This document shows positions 8,112 through 17,140 of a DNA stretch of 49,964 nucleotides, in pieces. The position numbers and the translations under genes are program-made. Source of the stretch: Acrocarpospora catenulata. Lineage in GTDB: Bacteria > Actinomycetota > Actinomycetes > Streptosporangiales > Streptosporangiaceae. Position 1 is the first letter of the stretch; each line of letters begins with the position of its first letter. The stretch covers positions 1 to 49,964 of the forward strand of contig NZ_JAHCST010000067.1 in NCBI RefSeq assembly GCF_018476525.1, read 5' to 3'. Below the pieces are notes generated by a model. That model was not told where the DNA came from, did no database searches, and worked only from the letters and a program-made list of their open reading frames with translations.

Positions 8112-10150
8112 GCCGGATGCGGACCCGTTTCGTGGTGGTGCACCTGACAGTGATCACGCTTCTGGTGGTGCTGGGGGTGCGCCTCTGGCAGGTCCAGGTG
8201 GTCCGCGGCGCCGAGTTCGTGGAGGTGGCCACCGAGACGCGGACCAGGGACGTGCGGGTGCCCGCGGTGCGCGGGCAGATCCTCGACTCGGTGGGCCGGC
8301 CGCTGGTCCGCAACCGCACCGCGCTGGTGGTGTCGGTGGACCGCAACCGGCTGGAGCGGCTGCCGGACCGGGGTTCCGCGGTGCTGGCCCGGCTGGCGGC
8401 GGTGCTCGGGGCCGACCCGGTCAAGCTCAAGGAGCGTATCCGGCCGTGCGGGCCGAAGGTGTCCCGGCCGTGCTGGCCGGGCTCGCCGTACCAGCCGATT
8501 CCGGTGGACAACCACGTCTCGACCCGGCAGGCGCTGCAGATCCTGGAGCGGCAGGAGGACTTTCCCGGGGTGACCGCGGAGATCCAGGCGGTGCGGGAGT
8601 ATCCGTACGGTTCCGAGGCGGCGCAGGTGCTCGGGTACCTGCAGCCGGTGACGGAGGAGGAGCTCGAACGCCGGGAGGGGTTGAAGGCCAGCTTCTCGGG
8701 CGTCGACCTGATCGGCAGGGACGGCCTGGAGTCGGTTTACGACCAGGAACTGCGCGGCAAGACGGGGCTGCGCCGGGTCCAGGTGGACCGGATGGGCAAG
8801 GCCATTGGTGTGGAGCAGCAGGAGGTGCCGGTCGCGGGGGACACGCTGATCACCAGCATCGACGCCAAGGTGCAGTCCATCGTGGAGCAGGCGCTGGCGG
8901 GGGCGATGAAGAAGGCGCCCCAGGCGGACGGCGCGGCCGGGGTGGTGCTGGACGTGCAGACCGGGCGGGTGATCGCGATGGCCAGCGTGCCCACCTACGA
9001 CCCGTCGGTCTGGATCGGCGGCATCGCCGAGGCCGAGTATCAGCGGCTGCTCTCCGACAAGGCGGGCAAACCCCTGGTCTCCCGGGCGATCAAGGGCACC
9101 TTCGCCCCCGGCTCGACGTTCAAGGTCACCTCGGTGTCGGCGATGGTGGCCGACGGCTACCCGTTGAAGGGCACCTACGACTGCCCGGGGGCGTACATGG
9201 TGGGCGGGCGGCCGTTCCACAACTTCCGCGGCATCGGGCTGGGGCCGATGAACCTGCACACGGCGCTGGTCAAGTCGTGCGACACGATCTTCTACAGGGC
9301 GGCGTACGAGATGTGGCTGCGGGACGGCGGCCGCAAGCCGGTGCCCAAGCCGAAGGACCCGATGGCCAACATGTCCCGCGCGTACGGGTTCGGCAAGGCG
9401 ACCGGGATCGACCTGCCGGGGGAGTCGCCGGGGCGCATCCCGGACCGGAACTGGAAGCGGAACCTGTGGGCGGCCACCCGCGCGCAGAACTGCGTCCGGG
9501 GCAAGACCGGCTACCCGGAGGAGAAGGACGCGGCGCGTGCGGCGTTCCTGAAGAAGCTGGCGTACGAGAACTGCGTGGAGGGCTTCGTCTGGCGGGCGGG
9601 TGACGCGGCCAACTTCTCCATCGGGCAGGGCGACGTGCTGGTCACGCCGTTGCAGCTGGCCAACGCGTACGCGGCGCTGGTCGGGGACGGCAAGGTGCGC
9701 AGCCCGCGGCTCGGGTGGGCGCTGGTGCGGCCGGACGGCACCCTGGTCAAGGAGATCAAGGCGCCGGTGATCGGGAAGCTGCCGATCGACGAGGAGACCC
9801 GGGCGTACATCAAGGACGCGCTGAGCGAGGTGACCTCGGACGGCACCGCGGCCGGGGCGTTCAACGGCTGGCCGATGAACGTGGTGAAGATCGGCGGCAA
9901 GACCGGCACCGCCGAGGTGTACGGCAAGCACGACACCTCCTGGTTCGCCTCCTTCGCCCCCACCAACAAGCCGCGTTTCGTGGTCGTGGTCATGGTCTCC
10001 CAGGGCGGTATGGGTGGTTCCACCGCCGCCCCGGCGGTCCGCGAGATCTACGAGGGCATCTACGGCTTCGGCAAGTTCCTCACCCCCGCCCTGCAGGAAC
10101 CCGCCGAACGGCTGCCCCGCATCAAGCCGGACGGGACGGTGCAGCGGTGA
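8108..10150 (+). CDS. mrdA: penicillin-binding protein 2 (class B transpeptidase)
   Basis: A 680-residue class B PBP that cross-links peptidoglycan together with RodA. There is one N-terminal membrane anchor (residues about 8-25), a PBP dimerisation domain with PAVRGQILD near 55, then the transpeptidase domain with nucleophile motif S336-T-F-K339, S390-C-D and K598-T-G. The 135-residue insert between SCD and KTG includes cysteines (NCVRGK, ENCVEG) that could form a disulphide. GTG 8108 overlaps the mreD stop; longer frames upstream read through mreD and are rejected. MrdA is named by its place in mreBCD-PBP2-rodA. Confidence 0.96.
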   Translation: MSRMRTRFVVVHLTVITLLVVLGVRLWQVQVVRGAEFVEVATETRTRDVRVPAVRGQILDSVGRPLVRNRTALVVSVDRNRLERLPDRGSAVLARLAAVLGADPVKLKERIRPCGPKVSRPCWPGSPYQPIPVDNHVSTRQALQILERQEDFPGVTAEIQAVREYPYGSEAAQVLGYLQPVTEEELERREGLKASFSGVDLIGRDGLESVYDQELRGKTGLRRVQVDRMGKAIGVEQQEVPVAGDTLITSIDAKVQSIVEQALAGAMKKAPQADGAAGVVLDVQTGRVIAMASVPTYDPSVWIGGIAEAEYQRLLSDKAGKPLVSRAIKGTFAPGSTFKVTSVSAMVADGYPLKGTYDCPGAYMVGGRPFHNFRGIGLGPMNLHTALVKSCDTIFYRAAYEMWLRDGGRKPVPKPKDPMANMSRAYGFGKATGIDLPGESPGRIPDRNWKRNLWAATRAQNCVRGKTGYPEEKDAARAAFLKKLAYENCVEGFVWRAGDAANFSIGQGDVLVTPLQLANAYAALVGDGKVRSPRLGWALVRPDGTLVKEIKAPVIGKLPIDEETRAYIKDALSEVTSDGTAAGAFNGWPMNVVKIGGKTGTAEVYGKHDTSWFASFAPTNKPRFVVVVMVSQGGMGGSTAAPAVREIYEGIYGFGKFLTPALQEPAERLPRIKPDGTVQR

Positions 10151-11325
10151 TCCCCTCGGGTGCGGCGGCGAGCACCGTCCGGCGCCGTTCGCTGGCCAGC
10201 CGGGCGGTCGGTGAGGGCTCGGCGGTCCGGCGGATGGACGGGGTGCTGCTGGTCGCGGTGGTCGCGCTCAGTGTGGTCGGCACCCTGCTGGTCTGGTCCT
10301 CCACCCGGACCTGGAGCTCTGCGGAGGGGGCCGGGCTGGTCAAGAAGCACGTGCTCAACCTGGGCATCGGGGGGGCGCTGCTGAGCGCGGTGGCGGTGGC
10401 CGACTACCGGTGGCTGCGGGCGTACGCGCCGGCCGTGTACGGGGTGGCCCTGCTGCTGCTGGTGGCCGTGGCGTCCCCGCTCGGGAGCACGGTGAACGGC
10501 TCGCACTCCTGGATCATGCTTGGCGGCGGCTTCGCCATGCAGCCCTCCGAGCTGGCCAAACCGGCGCTGATCCTGCTGCTGGGCATGCTGCTGGCCGAAC
10601 CGGCCGAGGGCACCGACCGGCCGCGCCCGCGGGACGTGACGTTCGCGATGGCGGCGGCCGGGCTGGCCATGGGGCTGGTGATGCTCCAGCCCGACCTGGG
10701 CACCACCATGGTGCTCTCGGTGATCACCGGCGCCGTGCTGATCTTCTCCGGGGTGCGGAAACGCTGGATCGTCGTGGTGCTGGGGCTGGCCGCGGCGGGC
10801 GGGGGTCTGGTCTGGTCGCTCGGGCTGCTCCAGCCGTACCAGGTGGCCCGGTTCACCGCGTTCATCAACCCGGCCAGCGACCCGCGCGGGGTCGGCTACA
10901 ACAGCACCCAGGCGCTGATCGCGATCGGCTCCGGCGAGTTCTTCGGCAAGGGCCTCTTCCACGGCGGCCAGACCACCGGCCGGTTCGTGCCGGAGCAGCA
11001 CACCGACTTCATCTTCACGGTGGTCGGTGAGGAGTTCGGGTTCCTCGGCGCGGTGACCGTGGTGGCGCTGCTCGGCGTGGTGCTGCTGCGCGGGCTGCGC
11101 ATCGCCCGGCAGTGCGAGGACCGGTTCGGGGCGCTGGTGGCGGGCGGCCTCGTCTGCTGGTTCGCGTTCCAGACATTCATCAACGTTGGGATGACGATCG
11201 GCATCATGCCGATCACGGGGCTGCCGCTGCCGTTCGTCTCCTACGGCGGCACGGCGACGTTCGCCAACATGATCGGGATCGGGCTGCTCCAAGCCATCCA
11301 CATCCGAGAACGCCCCTACGGCTGA
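10147..11325 (+). CDS. rodA: rod shape-determining glycosyltransferase RodA (SEDS family)
   Basis: A 392-residue SEDS polymerase with about ten helices that makes glycan strands from lipid II and works as a pair with the PBP2 encoded just upstream. The conserved stretches MQPSELAKPALI, GVGYNSTQALIAIGSG, HTDFIFTVVGEEFGFLG and GLPLPFVSYGGTATFANM are present, including the Asp of HTDF. The start GTG 10147 overlaps the PBP2 stop by four bases. The N-terminal 35 residues are basic and cytoplasmic. Confidence 0.96.
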   Translation: MIPSGAAASTVRRRSLASRAVGEGSAVRRMDGVLLVAVVALSVVGTLLVWSSTRTWSSAEGAGLVKKHVLNLGIGGALLSAVAVADYRWLRAYAPAVYGVALLLLVAVASPLGSTVNGSHSWIMLGGGFAMQPSELAKPALILLLGMLLAEPAEGTDRPRPRDVTFAMAAAGLAMGLVMLQPDLGTTMVLSVITGAVLIFSGVRKRWIVVVLGLAAAGGGLVWSLGLLQPYQVARFTAFINPASDPRGVGYNSTQALIAIGSGEFFGKGLFHGGQTTGRFVPEQHTDFIFTVVGEEFGFLGAVTVVALLGVVLLRGLRIARQCEDRFGALVAGGLVCWFAFQTFINVGMTIGIMPITGLPLPFVSYGGTATFANMIGIGLLQAIHIRERPYG

Positions 11326-11327
11326 GG

Positions 11328-11365
11328 GTGAGAGCCGCCCGCACCATCCTGCGGTCGGCTCTCAC
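11328..11365 (+). terminator. hairpin at the end of the mre-rodA operon
   Basis: A perfect 10-bp inverted repeat GTGAGAGCCG / CGGCTCTCAC with an 18-base loop begins three bases after the rodA stop. There is no T-tract, so it is a probable terminator or mRNA 3' stabiliser. Confidence 0.5.
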
Positions 11366-11463
11366 TGGTGCGACCTTCGTAAAACGAACAGTCTGGGAAC
11401 GTACTTTGAATGTGCGGTGACGCACAGGGCCGACTCAGGCAGCTGCGGGATTACGGAGGAACC

Positions 11464-11751
11464 GTGACTCCGGATGACGAGGCGCAGGAGCGCGTGCGCG
11501 CGTTGGACCTGCTCCGCAAGGCTTTCCCCGACTACCGGATCGTGTACGGCGGGGGCCGGTGGGCCGCGGCGGCGGCCGGAAATCCGCCGACGGTGTGGTT
11601 CGCCCAGACGGCGAGCAGTCTCTGCGGCCAGCTCTTCCTGGCACAGTTGCGTAACGGCGGCACGGTCGGGCCCTTCCACAGCGGCCCGGTAAGTGCCCCA
11701 GCGACGGCCCCTCGTACGGCCCCGGAGAGCGACTCGCACCGTGCGCGGTGA
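11464..11751 (+). CDS. hypothetical 95-residue protein
   Basis: GTG 11464 follows GGAGG (11456-11460) at good spacing, so translation is well supported; the frame opens 54 bases earlier without a comparable site. The product has a charged helix (EERVRALDLLRKAFPD type), then YRIVYGGGRWAAAAAGNPPT and a disordered Pro/Thr tail. No family is recognised. It lies 55 bases before the HTH/TPR gene in the same direction and may belong with that pair. Confidence 0.6.
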   Translation: MTPDDEAQERVRALDLLRKAFPDYRIVYGGGRWAAAAAGNPPTVWFAQTASSLCGQLFLAQLRNGGTVGPFHSGPVSAPATAPRTAPESDSHRAR

Positions 11752-11805
11752 CCATTCCGTAACGAGTGCCCGGCTAGCGTGGATGCGCACCTTATTGGAG
11801 AGCCG

Positions 11806-13242
11806 ATGACCCATTCCGCACGCGGGGCCGACCGGTCCGCCATCCAGTTCGCCGGCGCGATCCGGGACCGCACCCTCGCGGCACTCGGCGAGGCGCCCTC
11901 CACCGCCGTCATCCACCAGATCGCCGAGGAGATCCTGCTCAGCTCCCCCGCCACCTCGCGGCTCAAGTGCATGCGGCTGGCCAACGGCTGGACGGTGGAG
12001 GAGTCCATCGAGCACTTCCACGCCATGTGCGACCGGTCGGGCATCCGGCGGCGTGGCCTGTCCGAGCGCTCCTGGCGGGAGTGGGAGGCCGGCGCCCGGC
12101 CGGACCGGGAGTACACCGACCTGCTGTGCCGCCTGTTCGAGACCGGGCCGGTGCAGCTGGGCTTCGCCCGCGACTACACGCCGGAGGAGGCCCGCCGCGC
12201 CACCGCGGCGGCCGGTGGCGGTGATCCGATCGCGGACGCCGCGCAGGAGGCCAGCGTGCACGCCGAGGAGGCGGAGACCAGCGAGCTGGGCACCGGCGCG
12301 CTGGAGCGCATCCGCACCCAGGTGGTCTGGGTGGGCCGCCGGTACGTGTGGGAGACGCCGCTGCCGCTCTTCGTGGAGATGCGGGCGCTCCAGGAGCAGA
12401 CCAGGAAGGCCCTGGAACGCCGGATCCACCCGGCCCAGGCGGGTGAGCTCTACTTTCTGACGGGCGCGCTCTGCGGCCTGATGGCCAACGCCAGCATGGA
12501 CATGGGCCGCCGGGTCCCGGCCGACACGCTGGCCAGGGCCGCCTGGACGTACGGGCGGATCTCCGGGCATCCCTCGCTGATGGGCTGGGCGCGCGGCATG
12601 CAGGCCTCGGTGGCCCTCTGGGACCGCCGGTACGAGGACGCCGCCCGGTACGCCGGGGACGCGCTCACCCACCTGTCCACCGGCTCCGGCGGGGCCCGCC
12701 TGCACATGCTGCGGGCCAGGGCCTGCGCCATGCTGGGCCGGTCCGCCGAGGCCAGGGACGAGCTGGCGCGCGCCGAGCACGCCAGGGGCACGGGCGGCCA
12801 CGACGAGCTGCACGACGAGATCGGCGGCGAGTTCGCGTTCCGGCCCGCCAAGCAGCACTACTACGCGGCCGTCACCCACCTGCACCTGGGCCAGACGCCC
12901 CGGGCCATCGAGGAGGCCCGCCGCGCCATCGAGCTGTACGCGGGCGACGAGCGGGAGAACCGCTCCTACGGCTGCGAGGCCATGGCCCGCGCCCACCTGG
13001 CCATCGCCTGCGTGCTCCAGGACGACCAGGCCGGCGCGGAGGAGGCGGTGGCGCCGTTACTGCAACTGCCACCGGAACGCAGGATCGACAGCCTGGGCGC
13101 CACACTGTCGGCCAGCCGGGCGCTGGTCTCGGAGAGCATGGCCCGGCAGATCGAGGGCTTCTGCTCGGTGGGTCTGTCCCAGAGCCGGGACCTGCTGCCC
13201 ACCCTTGAGGCTCCGGGCGTGGCGCGGGTGTTGCCCTCATGA
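11806..13242 (+). CDS. HTH/TPR-type transcriptional regulator
   Basis: 478 residues. The first 130 contain an XRE-like helix-turn-helix region (RLANGWTVEESIEHFH...SERSWREWEAGARPD). The remainder is a TPR-like helical array (AARYAGDALTHL, AIEEARRAIELYAGD, AHLAIACVLQDDQAGAEEAV). This layout is common in actinomycete regulators of unknown ligand. ATG 11806 is chosen because GGAG (11797-11800) precedes it; GTG 11779 is in frame but lacks a site. A TAGCGT -10 candidate is at 11775. The stop overlaps the next gene (ATGA), so the regulator and the phosphotransferase are made together. Confidence 0.75.
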   Translation: MTHSARGADRSAIQFAGAIRDRTLAALGEAPSTAVIHQIAEEILLSSPATSRLKCMRLANGWTVEESIEHFHAMCDRSGIRRRGLSERSWREWEAGARPDREYTDLLCRLFETGPVQLGFARDYTPEEARRATAAAGGGDPIADAAQEASVHAEEAETSELGTGALERIRTQVVWVGRRYVWETPLPLFVEMRALQEQTRKALERRIHPAQAGELYFLTGALCGLMANASMDMGRRVPADTLARAAWTYGRISGHPSLMGWARGMQASVALWDRRYEDAARYAGDALTHLSTGSGGARLHMLRARACAMLGRSAEARDELARAEHARGTGGHDELHDEIGGEFAFRPAKQHYYAAVTHLHLGQTPRAIEEARRAIELYAGDERENRSYGCEAMARAHLAIACVLQDDQAGAEEAVAPLLQLPPERRIDSLGATLSASRALVSESMARQIEGFCSVGLSQSRDLLPTLEAPGVARVLPS

Positions 13243-14123
13243 GCGCTCCCACTGTCGCCGGCGTTCCCGCCGCGCTCATCGAGGCATGCCGTGTGGCCGG
13301 GCTGAGCGCCACCGGCGCCCGCCTGCTGCGCGAGTTCGCCACCTCCGTCTACCACCTGCCCAGGGAGGGCGTGGTGGTCCGCCTCTCCGAAGCGGGGGCG
13401 GTCGGCAAGTACGACCGGCTGGTGACCTCGCTGAAGGTCACCCGCTGGCTGGCCGACCAGGGCTTCCCCGCGACCGAGCCGGTGGACGTGCGGCAGCCGC
13501 TGGCCGTGGACGGCGCGCTGGCCACCTTCTGGCACTACGAGGAGCACGCCGGGCCGCCGCCCGACCCCGCGCCGCTCGGCCTGATGCTCCGGCGGTTGCA
13601 CGCGCTGCCGCCGGTGCCGTTCGACCTGCCGACCTACGACCCCTTCGGGACGATCCGGCGGGCCATCGCGGCCAGCCGGGCCATCGACGAGGAGGAGCGC
13701 GAGTGGCTGACCGAACGGTGCTCGGCGCTCTCCGACGCCTACTACGAGCGGCTGGAGTTCGCTCTGCCGTACGGGCTGGTTCACGGTGACGCGCACCGGG
13801 GAAACCTGCTCCGTACACCTGAGGGGCTGCTGCTGTGCGACTGGGACTCGGTGAGCGCCGGGCCTCGCGAGATCGACCTGGTGCCCACCATGGTGGGGGT
13901 CAGGTTCGGGCTGACCGAGGCGCAGCGGGACGGGTTCGTCGAGGCGTACGGGTACGACGTCAGGAACTGGCCGGGGTACGGCGTGCTGCGGGACACCCGG
14001 GAGATGCAGACGCTCACCGCGGTGCTCAGGAACGCCCACCGGGATCCGGGCACCCGGGCCGAGCTGCGGTTCCGGCTGGCCTCGCTGCGGGCAGGCGACG
14101 ACCGTACCTGGCATGCCTTCTGA
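13239..14123 (+). CDS. aminoglycoside phosphotransferase-family kinase
   Basis: 294 residues with the APH/choline-kinase fold signature: catalytic loop LVHGDAHRGNLL and metal-binding LLCDWDSVSAGPREIDL. The N-terminal nucleotide lobe is compact (VYHLPREGVVVRLSE). It transfers phosphate from ATP to an unknown small molecule; resistance is not implied by the fold alone. It starts at an ATGA overlap with the HTH/TPR regulator, which suggests that the regulator controls or senses its substrate. Its 3' end runs to 20 bases before the start of the radical SAM gene. Confidence 0.85.
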   Translation: MSAPTVAGVPAALIEACRVAGLSATGARLLREFATSVYHLPREGVVVRLSEAGAVGKYDRLVTSLKVTRWLADQGFPATEPVDVRQPLAVDGALATFWHYEEHAGPPPDPAPLGLMLRRLHALPPVPFDLPTYDPFGTIRRAIAASRAIDEEEREWLTERCSALSDAYYERLEFALPYGLVHGDAHRGNLLRTPEGLLLCDWDSVSAGPREIDLVPTMVGVRFGLTEAQRDGFVEAYGYDVRNWPGYGVLRDTREMQTLTAVLRNAHRDPGTRAELRFRLASLRAGDDRTWHAF

Positions 14124-14129
14124 TGCGGA

Positions 14130-14142
14130 TACCCTTGGACGC
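14130..14142 (+). promoter_or_regulatory. promoter for leaderless radical SAM gene
   Basis: TACCCT (14130-14135) is seven bases before ATG 14143, and CTGGCA (14107-14112, four of six to TTGACA) is 17 bases upstream of it. The promoter lies over the last codons of the phosphotransferase gene. No ribosome site precedes the ATG. Confidence 0.5.
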
Positions 14143-16053
14143 ATGTCTGCCGAGTCGCTGTTTCCCCGCCTGGAAGCGCTGCTGCCCAAGGTGCAGAAGC
14201 CGATCCAGTACGTCGGGGGTGAACTCAACTCGACCGTCAAGGACTGGGACGAGGCGACGGTCCGCTGGGCGCTGATGTACCCGGACGCGTACGAGGTGGG
14301 CCTGCCCAACCAGGGCGTGCAGATCCTCTACGAGATCCTCAACGAGCTGCCGGAAACGCTGGCCGAGCGGACCTACGCGGTGTGGCCCGACCTGGAGGCG
14401 CTGATGCGCGCCGAGGGCGTGCCCCAGTTCACCGTGGACGCCCACCGGCCGGTGCGGGCCTTCGACGTGCTCGGGGTGTCGTTCTCGACCGAGCTCGGCT
14501 ACACCAACCTGTTCACCGCGCTCGACCTGGCGGGGATCCCGCTGGAGGCGGTGGCGCGTACCGAGGCGGATCCGATCGTGCTGGCCGGTGGCCACGCGGC
14601 CTTCAACCCGGAGCCGATCGCCGACTTCCTGGACGCGGCGGTGCTCGGCGACGGCGAGCAGATCGCCATCGCCATCACCGAGGTGATCAGGGAGTGGAAG
14701 GCCGAGGGCCGGCCGGGCGGCCGGGACGGGCTGCTGCTGCGCCTGGCCGAGAGCGGCGGCGTCTACGTGCCCAAGTTCTACGACGTCGAGTACCTGCCGG
14801 ACGGCCGGATCCAGCGGGTGGTGCCGAACCGGCCGGGGGTGCCCTCCCGGGTGTTCAAGCACACGGTCATGGACCTGGACGACTGGCCGTACCCGAAGAA
14901 GCCGTTGGTGCCGCTGGCCGAGACGGTGCACGAGCGGTTCAGCGTGGAGATCTTCCGGGGCTGCACCCGGGGCTGCCGGTTCTGCCAGGCCGGAATGATC
15001 ACGCGCCCGGTCCGGGAGCGGTCCATCACCGTGATCGGCGACATGGTGGCCAACGGGGTCAAGGAGTCCGGCTTCACCGAGGTCGGCCTGCTCTCGCTGT
15101 CCAGCGCCGACCACTCCGAGATCGCCGAGGTGGCCAAGGGCCTGGCCGACCGGTACGAGGGCACCAACACCTCGCTCTCGCTGCCGTCCACCCGGGTCGA
15201 CGCGTTCAACATCGACCTGGCCAACGAGTTCTCCCGGAACGGCCGCCGCTCCGGCCTGACCTTCGCCCCGGAGGGCGGCTCCGAGCGCATGCGCAAGGTG
15301 ATCAACAAGATGGTCACCGAGGAGGACCTGATCCGCACCGTCACCACCGCCTACTCGCAGGGCTGGCGGCAGGTGAAGCTCTACTTCATGTGCGGCCTCC
15401 CGACCGAGGAGGACGTCGACGTCATGGGCATCGCCGACCTGGCCAGAAAGGTGATCAAGGCCGGCCGGGAGGCGACCGGGTCGCGGGACATCCGCTGCAC
15501 GGTCTCCATCGGCGGTTTCGTGCCCAAGCCGCACACCCCGTTCCAGTGGGCCGCCCAGTGCGACCACGAGACGGTGGACCGCCGCCTGCGCGAGCTCCGC
15601 AACGAGCTCAGGAACGACAAGCAGTACGGCAAGGCCATCGGTTTCCGGTACCACGACGGCAAGCCGTCCATCGTGGAGGGCCTGCTCTCCCGGGGCGACC
15701 GCCGGGTGGGCCGGGTGATCCACGCGGTCTGGGCGGACGGCGGGCGCTTCGACGGCTGGAGCGAGCACTTCTCCTACGAGCGCTGGATGAAGGCCGCCGC
15801 CGAGGTCGGGGTGGACGTGGACTGGTACACCATCCGCGAGCGCGAGGAGCACGAGGTGCTTCCGTGGGACCACCTCGACGCCGGCCTGGACCGCGAGTGG
15901 CTCTGGCAGGACTGGCAGGACGCGTTGAGCGACGTGGAGGTCGAGGACTGCCGGTGGACGCCCTGTTACGACTGCGGCGTCTGCCCCTCGATGGGCACCG
16001 AGATCCAGATCGGGCCCACCGGAAGGAAGCTCCTCCCGCTCACCGTGGTCTAA
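14143..16053 (+). CDS. TIGR03960 family B12-binding/radical SAM protein
   Basis: 636 residues. An N-terminal cobalamin-binding-like domain (about 30-200, PDAYEVGLPNQGVQIL and VLAGGHAAFNPEP) is followed by a radical SAM barrel with the 4Fe-4S motif C274-x3-C278-x2-C281 and a C-terminal cysteine group (CRWTPCYDCGVC). Family members sit next to DUF2344 and RNase E genes in actinobacteria, as here; the substrate, probably tRNA or rRNA related, is not established. I use ATG 14143 (family-like MSAESLFPRLEALL) rather than ATG 14113 because a -10 element lies exactly seven bases before it. Confidence 0.93.
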   Translation: MSAESLFPRLEALLPKVQKPIQYVGGELNSTVKDWDEATVRWALMYPDAYEVGLPNQGVQILYEILNELPETLAERTYAVWPDLEALMRAEGVPQFTVDAHRPVRAFDVLGVSFSTELGYTNLFTALDLAGIPLEAVARTEADPIVLAGGHAAFNPEPIADFLDAAVLGDGEQIAIAITEVIREWKAEGRPGGRDGLLLRLAESGGVYVPKFYDVEYLPDGRIQRVVPNRPGVPSRVFKHTVMDLDDWPYPKKPLVPLAETVHERFSVEIFRGCTRGCRFCQAGMITRPVRERSITVIGDMVANGVKESGFTEVGLLSLSSADHSEIAEVAKGLADRYEGTNTSLSLPSTRVDAFNIDLANEFSRNGRRSGLTFAPEGGSERMRKVINKMVTEEDLIRTVTTAYSQGWRQVKLYFMCGLPTEEDVDVMGIADLARKVIKAGREATGSRDIRCTVSIGGFVPKPHTPFQWAAQCDHETVDRRLRELRNELRNDKQYGKAIGFRYHDGKPSIVEGLLSRGDRRVGRVIHAVWADGGRFDGWSEHFSYERWMKAAAEVGVDVDWYTIREREEHEVLPWDHLDAGLDREWLWQDWQDALSDVEVEDCRWTPCYDCGVCPSMGTEIQIGPTGRKLLPLTVV

Positions 16054-16122
16054 ACCCAGTGGTCTGAGCCCGGCATATGCTGGGGAGAGACTTCTGGGTA
16101 TCAGAACGTTCAAGAATCAACT

Positions 16123-16213
16123 AAGAAGGTCATTCGAAAGGAGCCCGGCGCCGTTGAAGCGAGTCACCTTGCCTGCGACGCGATCGACGGGCGAGCTTTC
16201 GAACAACCTTCTT
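16123..16213. repeat. imperfect 18-bp inverted repeat in a gene leader
   Basis: Arms 16123-16140 (AAGAAGGTCATTCGAAAG) and 16196-16213 match in 16 of 18 pairs and enclose 55 bases that hold a further GCCCG/CGGGC stem (16143-16147 / 16188-16192). The region is clearly less GC-rich than its surroundings. It lies between the radical SAM gene and the DUF2344 gene, in what should be the 5' leader of the DUF2344-RNase E unit. It has no T-tract and does not look like a terminator. Confidence 0.75.
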
Positions 16214-16281
16214 GCGACGACTAGACCGGAAGGGACGACGGAACTCTGAAACCCGTTCCCGATGGCCCCCCGCCCGCGCCC

Positions 16282-17037
16282 GTGGTGCAGCGCCTGCGTG
16301 TGCGCTACGCCAAGCGCGGACGGCTGCGCTTCACCAGCCACCGCGACATCTCCCGCGCCCTCGAAAGGGCGGTGCGGCGAGCCGACATCCCGGTGGCCTA
16401 CAGCGCGGGGTTCAGTCCGCACCCGAAGATCTCCTACGCCGGCGCCGCCCCCACCGGGGTGGCCAGCGAGGCCGAGTACCTGGAGATCGGGGTGAGCCGC
16501 GCGTGCGATCCGCGGCGGCTCCGCGCCGATCTGGACGCCTCGCTTCCGCCGGGCCTGGACGTGCTCGACGTGGTCGACGCCGCCGAGGCGGGCCCGGGGA
16601 ACCTGGCCGACCGGCTGGAGGCCTCGTTGTGGGAGGCGCGGCTGACGGGGGCCGACCCGGCGGAGGCCGGGGCGGCGGTGCGGGAGTTCCTGGCCGCGCC
16701 GAGTGTGCCGGTGGAGCGCCTGACGAAGAAGGGCATGCGTGCGTTCGACGCACGTCAGGCGGTCCACAGCCTCACCGTGGCCGGGGAAGCGGGGCAGCGC
16801 ACGGACGGAACGGCAGGTCAGAAGCCGATTCAGTCGTGTGTCATACTTCGCATGGTCGTGCGGCACGAAACACCTGCCGTCCGGCCCGATGACGTGCTCA
16901 TGGGTTTGCGTCTCGTGGCAGGCTTCGCGCCGCCGTCACCTCCCTCGGTGACCAGGCTGGCGCAGGGGCCGCTCGACGCGATGACCGGTGAGCCCGCCGA
17001 TCCGCTCGTCACCGACCGGGTTGGTGGAGACCTATAG
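16282..17037 (+). CDS. DUF2344 / TIGR03936 radical SAM-associated protein
   Basis: 251 residues opening RLRVRYAKRGRLRFTSHRDISRALERAVRRA and SAGFSPHPKISYAGAAPTGV, hallmarks of the family that accompanies TIGR03960 proteins (fused to them in some bacteria). The role is unknown but tied to the radical SAM partner. GTG 16282 (or 16285) is the first usual start, yet no ribosome site precedes it. The frame is open back to a TAG at 16222, and a CTG at 16246 has GGAAGGG 11 bases upstream, so a non-standard start is possible. The C-terminal third is family-typical (RLAQGPLDAMTGEPADPL). Confidence 0.88.
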   Translation: MVQRLRVRYAKRGRLRFTSHRDISRALERAVRRADIPVAYSAGFSPHPKISYAGAAPTGVASEAEYLEIGVSRACDPRRLRADLDASLPPGLDVLDVVDAAEAGPGNLADRLEASLWEARLTGADPAEAGAAVREFLAAPSVPVERLTKKGMRAFDARQAVHSLTVAGEAGQRTDGTAGQKPIQSCVILRMVVRHETPAVRPDDVLMGLRLVAGFAPPSPPSVTRLAQGPLDAMTGEPADPLVTDRVGGDL

Positions 17038-17140
17038 GACTTGCCGTCGCGGCCCCGTGAGGAGGCCAGGCGGACCGCGAGAGACGAATGCTCCCGCGCG
17101 GCGCGGCAACGTGCCCGGGAGCTGACGGGAGAGCGCCCGC

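Noticed and set aside
6308-9931. 1207-residue minus-strand open frame over the mre cluster
   Set aside because: It is antisense to mreB, mreC, mreD and mrdA, has no recognisable domain, and reflects the scarcity of stops in very GC-rich DNA. The same holds for the long antisense frames at 3176-4522, 17009-19723, 33452-35179 and 14026-16113.
13239-14123. Antibiotic resistance gene (aminoglycoside phosphotransferase)
   Set aside because: The fold motifs are shared by many small-molecule kinases and no resistance-specific feature is visible, so I only call the family.
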